64,000 bases of DNA from Mesostigma viride. Lineage: Eukaryota; Streptophyta; Mesostigmatophyceae; Mesostigmatales; Mesostigmataceae. The notes under the pieces are model-generated. The model saw only the letters and a list, made by a program, of their open reading frames with translations, had not been told where the DNA came from and did no database searches. Location: positions 7,616,693 to 7,680,692 of the forward strand of contig RPFO01000154.1 of assembly GCA_009746045.1 (NCBI GenBank), written 5' to 3'. Shown here in pieces: positions 10,380 to 20,529 of this stretch. The position numbers and the translations under genes were made by a program. Position 1 is the stretch's first letter. The number at the start of each line of letters is the position of its first letter.

Positions 10380-10403
10380 TCTATTAATTAATTAATTAAT
10401 TAA

Positions 10404-10739
10404 TGGGGACGCCCCGCCTAAAAAAGCGAATTTTTGGCCCAAAAATTAACCCATGGTCGGCCGATGCCATCCAAATGGATGGTACCCGACGTAACGTAAC
10501 TGTAACGCGTAAATCCGTGACCTCCGACGTAAGTGACGTAACGTAAATGTTGCCGATGGACGGGGGCAGACCCGACACGAATGAAAATGCCAAGGTTGGC
10601 CAGGTAATTGCACCATAGCCCAGTAAATACCTCGTGCATTTTATTGGTGGTCACGTGACATTTGCTAACATTTCTTACCGTTGAGCGCGCGCATAGCGAG
10701 ATATGGCTGTCAACGCGCCATTTTGGTGGAAATTTCGGG
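10404..10739. other. No gene recognised
   Basis: Contains several ACGTAACGTAA-like words around 10480-10545 but no coding signal or element end that I can define. Confidence 0.35.
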
Positions 10740-11815
10740 TTCCGCTGCTTGAAATGGGTCAGATGATGACCCCTGAACGACGATGCATTATTTTGGTACG
10801 TCAAGAATGATCAGATTCAAGGAATTGGGAAAATACGCAGTGGTTATTAGCTGTGTCTTGGTCGTCACCATCAGACGAGACGTCCCCTTTGGTATCGCCG
10901 GTTTCTTTTTGGTTTCTTGGTAGCTTCCGTCTGCCTGGGCCTTCCAATGTTTTGCGAAAGTCCGCGGCACCATTTGCTGGGAATGTGGACGCGTTAGACG
11001 TCATCTTTGCATAGATGAACAACATGGTAACGATGACGGAAGGATGGATAGAGCAGCTGTGGCCGCCTCTGCCACTAGCATTAGTATCCGTGACGTATGA
11101 GCATGTCGGCCAGCGGAACCCGGCCAGGTCATAATCAAGGCAGGTACGGCAATGCGTTTTCGTGTTGTTTGTATGGAAACTCGTACGTTCATGCATGTCT
11201 TATGGTGGATGCATTAGTGGTAATTGCAACAGCCTTCCATGCCTGCTCAAGGAGGGGTGTTAGCCATTATGTTGTACCATTTGTGGCATTTCTTTGGGGG
11301 ATACCGTTCAGTGAGTGCAAGGTGGCGTCATATTTGTATTCCAGCATGTTTGAGAGTCTATTGTGGTCAATTATATTGCTTCATTGTATGGCATGGCATA
11401 GTTGGCTGTTTGCGCGCGCGTAAGCCACACGTGTACACGCGTGCATTATACATGTCAAATGGGGTATCCGGGTGGTTTGACCAAAGGAAAGGACCATTGG
11501 ACTATCCAACTAAATTGTCCAATGTTGGTATTGAGGTTTCTGACCCCCCCCTGAGAAAAATGGGGGGGTATACTTTTTCTTGCACGGAAACGATCGTCTT
11601 TTGGCCAACTTTGGCTGAAGCCATCATCCAAATGCCTTGATAAACCAGTGATATTATTGCATATTCTGAAAGCCCTTGAAGTGTAGATGTTCCTAGCACC
11701 TGGGTTGAGGGTATTTAGAGTTGTGGTCTAGGAGTTATGATTTTTTTCATTTTGGGGGGTCAAAAAAGCAAAAAAAGTTGTGGCCGACTATGGGTTAATA
11801 ACTCAAAGGGATGTG
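10740..11815 (+). repeat. Diverged dispersed repeat R1, copy 2
   Basis: Aligns by eye, in the same order and orientation, with 1-1050. Shared stretches include a GGTC-x-GATGATG start, GATTGGGAAAATAC, GCATTTGCTG-like, GACGCGGC-like, GGCCAGCGGA, CCATTGGACTATCCAACTAA, GCATATTCTGAAAGCCCTTG and GACTATGGGTTAATAA. No coding capacity is visible. A shorter relative of its 3' part lies at 33850-34030. Possibly internal non-coding sequence of the CACTA-like family, as copy 1 precedes that ORF. Confidence 0.6.
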
Positions 11816-11830
11816 CTGATTTTGTTGATC

Positions 11831-11866
11831 CAATTAGGAAGATTCAATTCAATTCAATTAGGAAGA
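11831..11866. mobile_element. Tail-only LINE insertion, (TTCAA)n type
   Basis: The 12-bp direct repeat CAATTAGGAAGA (11831-11842 and 11855-11866) flanks only 12 bp, TTCAATTCAATT. That is a target-site duplication around nothing but the (AATTC)n tail seen on the ORF1-only LINE at 3385-3404. Confidence 0.6.
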
Positions 11867-11870
11867 AACC

Positions 11871-11920
11871 ATGTCCCATGACATTATTAATTAATTAATT
11901 AATTAATGTCCCATGACATT
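11871..11920. mobile_element. Tail-only LINE insertion, (ATTA)n type
   Basis: The 15-bp direct repeat ATGTCCCATGACATT (11871-11885 and 11906-11920) flanks exactly 20 bp of pure (ATTA)5, the tail type of LINE1. Best read as target-primed reverse transcription that aborted within the tail. Confidence 0.75.
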
Positions 11921-11921
11921 T

Positions 11922-12143
11922 TTATATGGGTATTACTTTTTTCATGCAACTGGTTCTCCCACTGTTCTGGGCAAGATGTGCCCCGGACAGGTTTTTTTTT
12001 CTATTTTTAGCTCATAGCCGGTGTATGGCTGGGGGTAGTACCCCCAACAAGTGCTGGTATGCATGCCCAAACATCATGTTTATGGTCCCCAAACATCATT
12101 CAGTGGTTGTCAGTTGCATTTCTGTAGTTATTAGGGGGCTTCA
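11922..12143 (+). repeat. Diverged dispersed repeat R2, copy 1
   Basis: Matches 34060-34285 in order: TTTTTCTATTTTTAGC, a GGGGGTA-x-TACCCCC block, CAAGTG-TGG, then ATGGTCCCCAA and a CA-rich end. Non-coding. Divergence is high, so the copies are old. Confidence 0.5.
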
Positions 12144-12167
12144 GTTTTGATACATTTCCATGGGACC

Positions 12168-12191
12168 CTCCTTAATTAATTAATTAAGGAG
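12168..12191. repeat. 24-bp perfect palindrome centred on (TTAA)n
   Basis: CTCC at 12168-12171 and GGAG at 12188-12191 enclose TTAATTAATTAATTAA, giving a perfect palindrome. Unlike the neighbouring tail-only sites, the flanks are inverted rather than direct, so no TSD can be claimed. Confidence 0.6.
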
Positions 12192-13187
12192 ACAACCAGC
12201 GCAGGCCAGAAATTGGGAGAATCCGGACCATGGTAGCTCGAGCCTGCCGTTATCGTGTCCGCTTGTTCGAGTCGTTCAGGATGATGAATATAAAGGGTGA
12301 TGGAAATGTGTAGCCTTGTGCATTGAAATTATAGACATTCATTATATGAATAAATAGCTTACAATTGTGTATATTAATAAATGATATTTTGCTATATGAA
12401 TACATGGCTTACATACATTGGCTAACGATTCTTTCACATGCAGCGACCTCTTGAAGTGCAACAAACACTAATCCCATCAATCGGTGCAGCCATGATGAGG
12501 TACTTTTAGTTACTTGGTCGCCTTAGGCACCATATCTTCGCCCAACAGAGATCTGCCAAGGGTGGATTGAAAAGCACAAAAGGACACCACATGAAGACAA
12601 AACAAAGGGAAAATGACACAGATTAGCAGAGAGAACACAGCATGACATCAGGTGAGACATGACACGAGACAACCACATATGGTGGGCAGTATTGAGTACG
12701 ACAACCACAACTGGACAAACGCGAAAACCTCCAAATTTGCTCAGTTTTTGTATTTGTGAGTGGAACGGAATGTTTCTCTTCAGCGCCAGGCTCTTAATGA
12801 GACCTTGGGACGGCTCAAAGCGAGCTGGGATTAATCCAGTCATCCTTGCAAACGGAGGAAAAACTTTCATCGTGAAAGCGGAAGAAAAGAAGACGCACAT
12901 TACGCAAAACGTTTTATCATATAATCCATTTCAGGCGTAACAACATGATTGACTGGCACACGCACATTGGTATTACGGCAACAAGACTGCGTCAATAATA
13001 CAGACATTGCCAGATGATGGGCTCAGAGTCGGCTGGTGTTAAGTTCGATTCATGCCAAGCATTGTCCTCATTCTATTCAGTAGAGGGAGCTTGAATCCTC
13101 ATAGCCACATCATTCCTTCCAGGCAATCACATCCAGCGAGCGTCTTCTTTACCTGTCCGGAAGCGGTCACGAGGTCGGTGTGTCGCC
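12192..13187. other. No gene recognised
   Basis: AT-rich stretch at about 12290-12420 with repeated ATATGAATA and GGCTTACA words. Open frames on both strands at 12523-12940 overlap each other, have biased hydrophobic or basic composition, and match nothing I recognise. Confidence 0.35.
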
Positions 13188-13715
13188 ATGGAAGGGCTCA
13201 GAGACGCGGAGACTACGCGTCAAGCGGAACCGGAATACACTCGACAGTCTACCAACCGAGAAAACAGGACGGAGAATGAACCGAGGATGAGAAAGGAAAC
13301 GGCTGCCGAAGGTAGGACGCTCCCGACCCCCCACAGACGCCGAAAACTCACGGACAGAAAGACACGACGGACGTCAAGAAACAAGACGACGGAGCGATTG
13401 GCAAGGAACATCTACCGCATCGCTAGTGAAAAGGAAATCGACCATCAGCGGCGGTGCGATTGGCAGGCCAGGCTTGCCCGCTGTGGCTGCAGCGCTTCCA
13501 GTTCACTGTGTCGACTGGTGGTTGCCGCGACGGTGCTCTGCTCGTTTTTCACTCAAACGAGCTGCTGGCTGTTCTTGTCGCCGCCGCGAGCCCCGCGCCG
13601 CGCCCATGAGACTGCCGTTTCCCACTACAGTAGACACGCTACGGTCGACACCGCGCTGCGCATGGCCGACAGAATTATGTACCGTGCAGCACAATTGAGT
13701 GAATTGACTGAATGA
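13188..13715 (+). CDS. Hypothetical 175-aa ORF
   Basis: ATG-started frame in GC-rich DNA. The first ~95 residues are very hydrophilic (Arg/Glu/Thr-rich); residues about 110-132 are hydrophobic (LVVAATVLCSFF) and could be one membrane segment; the rest is mixed. No family recognised. Overlapping frames on both strands across 13220-13816 are also open, which lowers confidence that this frame is translated. It ends about 700 bp before the STMP1-like gene and could equally be promoter or leader sequence. Confidence 0.2.
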   Translation: MEGLRDAETTRQAEPEYTRQSTNRENRTENEPRMRKETAAEGRTLPTPHRRRKLTDRKTRRTSRNKTTERLARNIYRIASEKEIDHQRRCDWQARLARCGCSASSSLCRLVVAATVLCSFFTQTSCWLFLSPPRAPRRAHETAVSHYSRHATVDTALRMADRIMYRAAQLSELTE

Positions 13716-14424
13716 GTGAATGGAGGCGTTGCCAGCCTGTGCCAGTTGCCAGCTGGCGAGCTGTAAGGGTGGCCTCGAGCGATGGCGACTACAGCCAGGC
13801 AATAGCTTTCAGGCAAGCCTTCAATAGCTGTCTTTGCTTAAGCGGAAGCAAGGGTCAGTTAAAAGAGAGGGAAATGTCGCGTCCGATGGGAACCCGGTTG
13901 CCCTAGCCTTGCCCATGCGCTTCGCCTAAAGGTGCGTTGGCACTACCTTAATCTGACTCATGGTCAAATGACCACGGCGTTTTCTATACTGTGGTGCCTT
14001 ACGCGTCACCAGCCCATAAATATCTTGATGTAATGCTGCCGTCGTGTAGAATTGAGTAGCAAATACAGCTGGGATAATAAACTGTTGAGTTTTCCTGGCA
14101 ATGGTCCTTGCTCGCATGTCGAATTTCTATCTTGCTGATACCCGCAAGGCGTAATTGAAATTTATACGCTATCTCTTTTGGCGTGAGCATATGAGCCTCG
14201 GTTTATGCTCTACGCTCTGACGAGAACCAAGTATTTCCTTTTTGCTTCCACGTGTGTGCCGCGTTTAATGTATTGACGAGGACAGATCCATCTTTTGTCG
14301 GCGCCAGTGGCTGTCACTTTGGCGTACCAAAGACGAAATTTCCGAGTGCCGCTTGTCCTCCATCGTCCACCTTATTGATTGCCACCTAAGGCTATCGAAA
14401 GGTTGTCTCCAGTAGACAACGACG
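13716..14424. other. Upstream region of the STMP1-like gene
   Basis: No protein family or RNA gene is visible. The stretch should include the promoter and 5' UTR of the gene starting at 14425, but I cannot identify a TATA box or splice sites with confidence. Confidence 0.3.
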
Positions 14425-14577
14425 ATGGGCTTCCTTCGAACCGTTTTTGCCTTTGGCACGGGAACCGTAGTAGGCGTCTACGTTGCGCAGAATTACGACG
14501 TGCCAAGTGTCAGCCACACCGTGGACAAGGCCATCGAGGCGGCCAAGAAGCTGGAGGAAAATTTGAGAAGAAAATAA
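14425..14577 (+). CDS. STMP1/DUF4535-like short transmembrane mitochondrial protein
   Basis: 50-aa protein from ATG 14425 to TAA 14575-14577. It starts MGFLRTVFAFGTGTVVGVYV, a short N-terminal membrane segment, followed by AQNYDVP and an amphipathic Lys/Glu-rich helix (AIEAAKKLEENLRRK). The G-x-Y-x-A-Q-N-Y-x-[VI]-P core is the signature of DUF4535, which includes animal short transmembrane mitochondrial protein 1 (about 47 aa) and plant homologues. Family members are single-pass inner-membrane microproteins linked to respiratory-chain function. Length and domain order fit a full-length member. This is the only clear host gene in the window, in single-copy sequence between two transposon fields. 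The short size explains why a simple ORF cutoff would miss it. Confidence 0.85.
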   Translation: MGFLRTVFAFGTGTVVGVYVAQNYDVPSVSHTVDKAIEAAKKLEENLRRK

Positions 14578-15570
14578 GCGCAGGGATTGAAGGCACATGG
14601 CCTCGCATATTTTTAGCTCACATGCACCAGAGTTGATGCCCGCATTTCCGCCTGCCGGCTTTCAGAGCAATCAATGCATAGCTTTTCTCACTTGAAGATT
14701 GTGCCTGGTGCCCCTGACAGGCCACATAAACTTCTTGTAATGTCTTCCTTGGTATGGCATGGGAAGGCAGGTTCTGACGATCGTGTGCATGTCAGCTCTA
14801 GTTGAGAGCATGGTCGATCAGCATGTTTTTTCTTGGACAAAGCATCTATTTATATCGGCATAAAACTAAATTCTGGCATGAATACTTGCTACCGCCACAT
14901 ATTATCTGAACTGAGAAGCTGTATAGTGTCTGTAGTATTGAACATATTGTGAACTGATTGCTTTAGGGTCGAGAGGCAAGGAGGTATAACAGACGAGAGT
15001 ACGCTCCATCATCCACGGTGTCAGGCAGATAATTTTCCTGTATACAACTTGAAAGTGCACATAGATAGAATAGAAGTTAAAAGGGTGCGTTTATTAGCAT
15101 ACAGGTAAAACCTTTATTTGTCCAGTGCTCAAGAGCCAGATCAAGGAGCCTCGTATAAACTGAGCGGCCTCAATCGACCGCCAGGACAACCACTAGGCTT
15201 CGCGAGAGCGACCCCTCCCCATTGGGCGTCAGTAGGCGTAAGTAGGGTGCGTGGCGAGAGACAAGGGCACTGTGTGTAGTCATAGAGGGTCAGAGAGGGT
15301 CAGTAGAGTGAGTGGCTGGCAGTGACGGGCAGTGGGCTTTGTGGAGGGGTGGGGAGGGCAGCAAGGACGCATGTCCAGTCCACCCGTTCGTACTGTCTGG
15401 TACATCATTGACGATAAGTCTACGACGAAGTGAATCCATTTTTTAGCGTGCTGACGTTGAAATCACCAAACGCCTGACTGTCCACCTGGTACGCGACGGT
15501 GACGGTGCTCTCTGGCGTCTCGCGGTCGTATGGAATGCTTATGACGAGGGAGCAAGTGTCTGAACCGGAG
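14578..15570. other. 3' flank of the STMP1-like gene, no further gene seen
   Basis: A TGTAA motif near 14737 could be the green-algal type polyadenylation signal, about 160 nt after the stop, but a pentamer this short occurs often by chance. No coding frame of note follows. Short GTCAGAGAGGGTCAGTAGAG-like direct words occur at about 15285-15320. Confidence 0.35.
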
Positions 15571-15739
15571 TGTTACGCCTCTGACTTTCTCTCTCACGAC
15601 CTACCCATTAAGAGCCTCGCCTGACTTTACCTAAACTAGTGAGGATACCTAGTGATGAGGAGTTATATTGAGGATAAGACCTGGGACGCGATGATTCAGT
15701 TCTCAATGCCTTCTTGTACATCCGATTACAATATGCCAT

Positions 15740-17627
15740 TAAATTAAAAACATGCCTCCGTTGGGAGATCATGTAGCACATATTCCAGGATGGATGGGTG
15801 GAGTGGAGGAAGCCGCGTAATCGAACTAACCTAACTCTAAGCTATCTAGTCTAGAAAATCCTAACTACACTACTCATCAAAACGCCTCCTCCTCTTGGGG
15901 GGAGGGGGCTTGCCCACAGGGTCAGGCGTGTGAGCCTTGACAATCTTCTGCCACGGCGTCTTGTCCTGCATGGCAGTCCAAAGACGGGAGAGAGAGTGGA
16001 TGCGGTGTTCAAACTGGGCTGGGACCACTAGGTCGTCCAGCAACATCTGGATGTAGTTCGTGACAGGTTTCCCTACCCTTTTGGGAATGCCCTTGGGCCC
16101 AGGCCAGGTCAGAATGTGTCGCCCTGGCTGGCCAAGCCGCTGGGGGCCGACCAGACCAAGGGCGGTGTCGACCTGGCTGGTGCGAGCAAGGTGTCCTACA
16201 AATGCTATCCTACGCTTCCTAATCTCGTCCGAAATACGAGGCATACCATGATACAAAGACTCTGATGACGGGCGCTCGGAAAACCCTACGTTAAGGACCT
16301 GTCGGAGCATCCTGTAAACCGTGCCGTTGAGCCTAGCTGCCAGTTAATGGGTGTGATTGTCCACGCCTCGGCGCCATACGTGAGCACCGTGAGGACGAGG
16401 ACCTTGAAGAGCATGCGCTTGCGGTGCTCGCCCAGGCTCTTCGAGCGCCAGTAGGTGTTGAGCGAACGGAGCCTGGCCCAGGCCAGGCCGATGCGGGTGT
16501 CCACATCGTCTGCAGTGTCAGGAAGCCAACTCCCCAACAGTTTGAAGCGATCGCGGAACGGGACCTCCGTCCCGTCGAGCAGGCGCGGCAGCGGTGGTGT
16601 ACTGGAGGCCCCAATCACCATCGCCTCAGTTTTGACACTAATCTCCAACCCCACCGCCCGCGCCTCCAGGCCCAGACAGTCCAGCCAGGTCTGCTGATGT
16701 GCTCGGGGCTCGCGATGAGGGTGGTGTCATCCGCATAAATCAGGTCGGCCAGGCGGTAACCAGGTTTAACCCCGCCGTGCTCTTTCTCGTTAAGGATGTC
16801 CAAGCCTGGCTCGAACCCCGTAAGAGCAGTAAAGCGCGCACGTGCCCGGCGCATGACGTGATCCACGACAATAATGAACAGGTATGGGGACAGGACACAA
16901 CCTTGCCACACCCCGTGGTGAAGGGGGAAGGGTGGGGTGGTGCCTTCCGCAGTCCGCACTACTGCCTGTGAGCCCTCATACAGTCGGCGAATGGCAGCAA
17001 TAAAAGCAGGTGGTACCCGATCCAGAGCTAGGATGGCCCAAAGAGCCTCCCAGAGAACCGTGTCAAAAAAGGCCTTGATATAGTCAACAAAAATGAAGAC
17101 CAGCGGCAAACTGTCAGGGGGAAGGCGACGCACCTCCTCCATCAACCGGCGCGCGACAAACACAGCCATGACAGTGTTACGACCACGACGGAAACCCATC
17201 TGAGACTCAGGTGTGGGTCCAGCGCGTCGCGGAGCCTGTGCAGCATCATGCGCATGAAGACCTTCAGCGCGGCGCTCTGGAAGCAGACACCCCGGTAGTT
17301 ACCGGGGTCAGCAGCAGAGCCCTTCTTGTACAGCATGACGCGGATGGCCGTCTGCCACTCAGCAGGCGGAGGCTCGTCAGAGAGCAGGACACGGTTGCAG
17401 AACGCCAGCAGAAGATCCCTAACCGCCGGATCAGGGGTCTTCAGCAGCTCAGCAGAAAGGTGGTCGGCACCGACCGCCGCATCGTACTGCAGGCGACCAA
17501 GGGCGCCGTCCAATTCCTTCAAAGTGAAGGGGTGGACGACGTCGTTGGTGGCAAGGCAGCCCTCCTGCAAGGCGAGGACTTGGTAGTCCGCGGCCGAGGA
17601 GGGGGGCGCTGGCGGCGGCGCTATATA
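15740..17627 (-). mobile_element. LINE2, 5'-truncated
   Basis: Inserted in the G2 copy-a LTR with the 13-bp duplication TACAATATGCCAT at 15727-15739 and 17628-17640. The minus-strand body holds a frameshifted RT-to-C-terminus coding region (17570-15870), a 3' UTR and the hairpin core CTCC-GTTG-GGAG (15756-15767), ending in an A/T tail. Endonuclease and ORF1 are lost to 5' truncation. RT similarity to LINE1 ORF2 is clear, but the 3' hairpin belongs to the ORF1-only LINE group. Confidence 0.85.
15870..17570 (-). pseudogene. LINE2 ORF2 fragment (RT and C-terminus)
   Basis: Four overlapping frames (17142-17570, 16615-17199, 16286-16654, 15870-16310) run in the order of one protein with three frameshifts. 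Recognisable pieces: RVMLYKKGS, NYRGVCFQSA, MGFRRGRNT, FVDYIKAF, WQGCVLSPYLF, the catalytic YADD (about 16730), LLGSWLPD, LTYGAEAWT and a final RRIAFVGHLARTSQVD. The C-terminus ends in a basic KRRRRFDE. Equivalent to residues about 620-1190 of LINE1 ORF2. Not functional as it stands. Confidence 0.85.
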
Positions 17628-17684
17628 TACAATATGCCATACACCGATTCAATTCAGGGTATTACGAAGGAAACACTAATACAC

Positions 17685-18161
17685 AATTAATTCATTAATT
17701 AATTAATTAGTAACACAACTCCGTTGGGAGTATAGCACATATCCCGGAGAAGGGGCGTATAGCTTTTAAATACATTCTGGGCTACTTCCTGCAAGAGTGG
17801 AATGTAAACAACACGTACTTGCTCTGGGTGCACCAAGGGCACCTGCACCACCATGCTGTCTTGGAGCTCAACCCAACTAAGGGGGGCCCGGCATGGGGGG
17901 GAAGAACATCATGGCTATACAAGAGCTAGGGCTAGGCTTCTCAACAGAAAGCGTCTCTCTGCATAGGCATAGCATGGCCAAATTCTTAATGCAACATCCA
18001 TGGGAGGCCCCATTATCGGCATGGCTTGGATAAATTCTGAAGGCATCATCCATGGGGGCCATTATGGGCGCACATGCGCGTGGGCCACATCCTAGGCTGA
18101 GCCTGACTAATGTAGACTACTGGTATATATTCCCATATACACCTGGCATATTGATATTCCC
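17685..18161 (-). mobile_element. LINE 3'-end fragment, (AATT)n-tailed
   Basis: Second insertion in the same LTR. The 7-bp duplication AATACAC at 17678-17684 and 18162-18168 brackets it. On the minus strand it ends in the ACTCC/GGAGT hairpin (17718-17731) and an AATTAATT tail. About 300 bp next to the hairpin match the 3' UTR of the ORF1-only LINE (3405-3750), including GGGCTACTTCCTGCAAGAGTGG-like and GCATGGGGGGGAAGA segments. No coding sequence. Confidence 0.7.
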
Positions 18162-18929
18162 AATACACCATGCATGACCCGGCCAAGCTAATATGTGTTA
18201 CGAATCCATAACACACGCCGAGTGCAATTCACGAAGGACAACGGCTGCATAAATGACCGCCGACAGGCGTGTATGCTCGGGCCGACATCGACCCTCGCCT
18301 ACAGGACCAACGCATGTCCACAGGGTTCACACGGAGGATAAAAGGACCACTTCTAAAGTACGCAGCGCGGCGCGACTGCACCGAACCACAATACTGTACA
18401 ACTGCCACGTCGCAAGGCCCGGTACCAACCGGTCAAAAGGTCCTAACTACACGTAAGCCTAGGAAAGTCCACGGACTGTTTCGGAACGGCTGGGGCAACA
18501 AAGGACCTAACTTAGGTTCGTAACAACAACAAAAGTTACGCGACGTAACACCTTCCCCCCCCACAAAGGTAGGGAGCCCTCTCCCTACGTGAGGAGAGAA
18601 CAACGAGGAACAGAGGATCACTATAATGCCTGAGGCATCACTACGCAAACAATCAACAAACCAAGATCCAGAATGGCAGAATCAACTGTCGTCCACCCCA
18701 AACGGTGTAGGGTACACCAGCACCACGCCGGGTGTTAGGCTTCCCATAGTAACTGCCTTGCACAGAGGCTTGCCGGGGGACAGCGGCACTAGGCAGGTCT
18801 GCCAGTGGCCGGTTACGAGTTTGACGATGAGGAGGAGGAGGCTGATGAGGATGAGGGGGGGGAAGAGGGCGGGCGGTCGGGCGAGGCGGCCTCCCGTCCC
18901 ACCGCTCCTCGGGAGTAGTAGCCTTACCC

Positions 18930-19834
18930 GTGGGGATAGGCCCCGGGGTAGATAGTAGGGTAGATAGACCAGATAGTCCCACGGACGCGGAGTCGGACAG
19001 AATAGAGGTAGACGTCAATCACGTCGCTTCCGGATCAGACACGGCCACCCAACCGGCACGTGTGTCCCACGGTGGTCCGAGGCACTTGTTTCTCTTCAGT
19101 GGGGGTTTACTCGTTCCCCCCACCGTTCTTGACCAATATTTGAAAGAGAAAACGGTCATGGATGTGAAGTTTTTGGTCGACACAGGCACTTCCACGTCCT
19201 TCATCAACGCGGCGCTGGTGCCTTACGCCCCGCCCCCACATGCACGACTGCCGTGCATGTGACCTACTCGGATGGTCGCCAACACCAATCGCCTGGTCTG
19301 GCGGATATCAAAGGTGTGCTGCAAGGCACCCCGGTCGACTTGCCGGCGACCATCGTACCGCTGGGCGCAGCGGACATCATCCTTGGGCTCGACTGGTTGG
19401 ACGCGCAGGATGTGGACATTAGCGTGCGCCAGCGAGTCGTTTGGTTTCCCGATGGTTCCTTTTGGTGCCCTGACAGTGAGTATAGGGCACAGGCCGTGGA
19501 GGTCCATAACATTACACACGAGCGCCCGGCGGACGAGCCTCGTCCAGCATCCCAGATCCTTATGAGCAGCAAGACGCTGGCACGCCATCTTCGGAAGGGC
19601 AAGGAATACACGATGTACGCCATCGACCTGGAAACCACTCAGGCCCTGCTCAACGAGATCGGCACCGGCTTTACGTACCCCGGACGAGACGGCGCGTTTC
19701 AACGCGGTTTTGGAAAAGCGCTCCACTATACGGAACTTAGTACGGCAATCCTGACCGGTTTCCAACCGCGCACTGCTTGTTCCATCTCACGGTCGGGCGC
19801 TGTCGCCGACCCCCTGATGACTCCTTGGCAGTAA
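18930..19834 (+). pseudogene. G3 retropepsin-like protease region
   Basis: The first frame (18930-19262) has HLFLFSGGLLVPPTVLDQY and the active site VDTGTSTSF; the second (19253-19834) continues with VTYSDGRQHQSPGLADIKG and ILGLDWL, the retropepsin flap and ILG-D end motifs. A one-frame shift near 19235 separates them. The sequence parallels the G1 protease (25706-26365) strand by strand. No RT follows. Confidence 0.7.
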
Positions 19835-19886
19835 TTGGACGATCGCGCGGACGCGTCGTCCCCGGGGGAAGGGGAGGGGTCGCAGG

Positions 19887-20290
19887 GTGTATGAAACCAG
19901 ATGGCTACCGTATACATACAATATACTTCTTTACTATAAGTACTTGTACTGGTCAATTACACTTCTTTATTATACCATACATTTCGATACTTCATACACT
20001 AATGCCATCGCACATCCCCAGAGGATGGATGGGCAACAGCGCAAGATTTTAGTGGGCTTTCTTCTGGTCCAGGTACGCCCGGACGTGTGGCGGACATACG
20101 TGCCGGCGTTGTGCAAACCCACCCTCCTGTATGATCGGCACGATTCGGCTTTGGATCGAGCCGGTCATCTATGTAGGAATCCACCGCAGCCGCGCATGGA
20201 TCCGACGACCCTTCTACTGCCATGCCAGGGATCGATGCGCCAGCATGCGGATATTATATATTTTCTATATTATATATTTTCTATATTGTA
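19887..20290 (+). pseudogene. G3 integrase N-terminal remnant
   Basis: The frame contains AHPQRMDGQQRKILVGFLLV, then RTYVPALC and LLYDRHDSALDRAGHL. These align with AAHPQQLG...VGGFLYV, RLYVPPIC and LLFELHD in the G2 integrase at 59360-59510. The zinc-binding Cys pair is not found. AT-rich sequence with TATATTTTCTA repeats (about 20250-20299) follows. Confidence 0.6.
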
Positions 20291-20299
20291 TATTTTCTA

Positions 20300-20494
20300 C
20301 ACCTGTCTGAGGGGGCTCCGCGTGTGACCGCGTATGGCATTCATAGCGTTCGGGCCGCGGTGCCCACACCCCTGTAACTAGGACCTAGATAGCTTACACC
20401 ATCCATTCCATCCCATGTTCCCCTCCCACTGAGGACTTACAGTATGCTCACGTGACGCAGTCACGTGTCTATTAATTAATTAATTAATTAATTA
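20300..20494 (+). mobile_element. LINE1 fragment, extreme 5' truncation
   Basis: Matches the last ~195 bp of LINE1 from GGGGGCTCCGCGTGTGACC to the (ATTA)n tail, including the perfect 19-bp hairpin at 20449-20467. The 10-bp duplication ATATTTTCTA (20290-20299 and 20495-20504) flanks it, though the host DNA is itself repetitive with the same word. Confidence 0.8.
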
Positions 20495-20529
20495 ATATTT
20501 TCTATATGATATATTTTCTCTATGATATA

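Larger units (their letters stand above)
6120..10403 (+). mobile_element. LINE1, near-complete non-LTR retrotransposon
   Basis: Contains an intact ORF2 (6676-10308), a short 3' UTR, a perfect terminal hairpin (10361-10379) and an (ATTA)n tail to 10403. Truncated copies with the same 3' end occur at 5441-5968 and 20300-20494, so the family has been active here. I found no TSD: the sequence after the tail (GGGGACGCC) does not recur upstream, so the 5' boundary at about 6120 is a guess. Confidence 0.75.
15571..18830 (-). mobile_element. Ty3/gypsy family G2, copy a: 3' LTR plus truncated interior
   Basis: On the minus strand the LTR begins TGTTACGTCGCGTAAC (complement of 18550) and ends GGCGTAACA (complement of 15571). 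Subtracting two insertions with their TSDs (15740-17627 and 17685-18161) leaves about 595 bp, close to the 572- and 575-bp LTRs at 52122 and 37566. A C-rich stretch just right of the LTR (18552-18562) is the polypurine tract of the minus strand. Interior sequence (18551 to about 18830) matches 45732-46000 and the complement of 63290-63573. The rest of the element is missing; sequence changes to the G3 element near 18830. Confidence 0.75.

Noticed and set aside
12168-12191. Third tail-only LINE insertion
   Set aside because: Flanks CTCC/GGAG are inverted, not direct, so there is no target-site duplication.
12523-12940. Pair of opposing ORFs of about 100 codons
   Set aside because: Mutually overlapping, no family resemblance, no conserved context.
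18433-18648. Minus-strand 71-aa ORF with GRGLPTFVGGEGV
   Set aside because: Covers the G2 LTR start and polypurine tract; the same translation would arise at each G2 copy.
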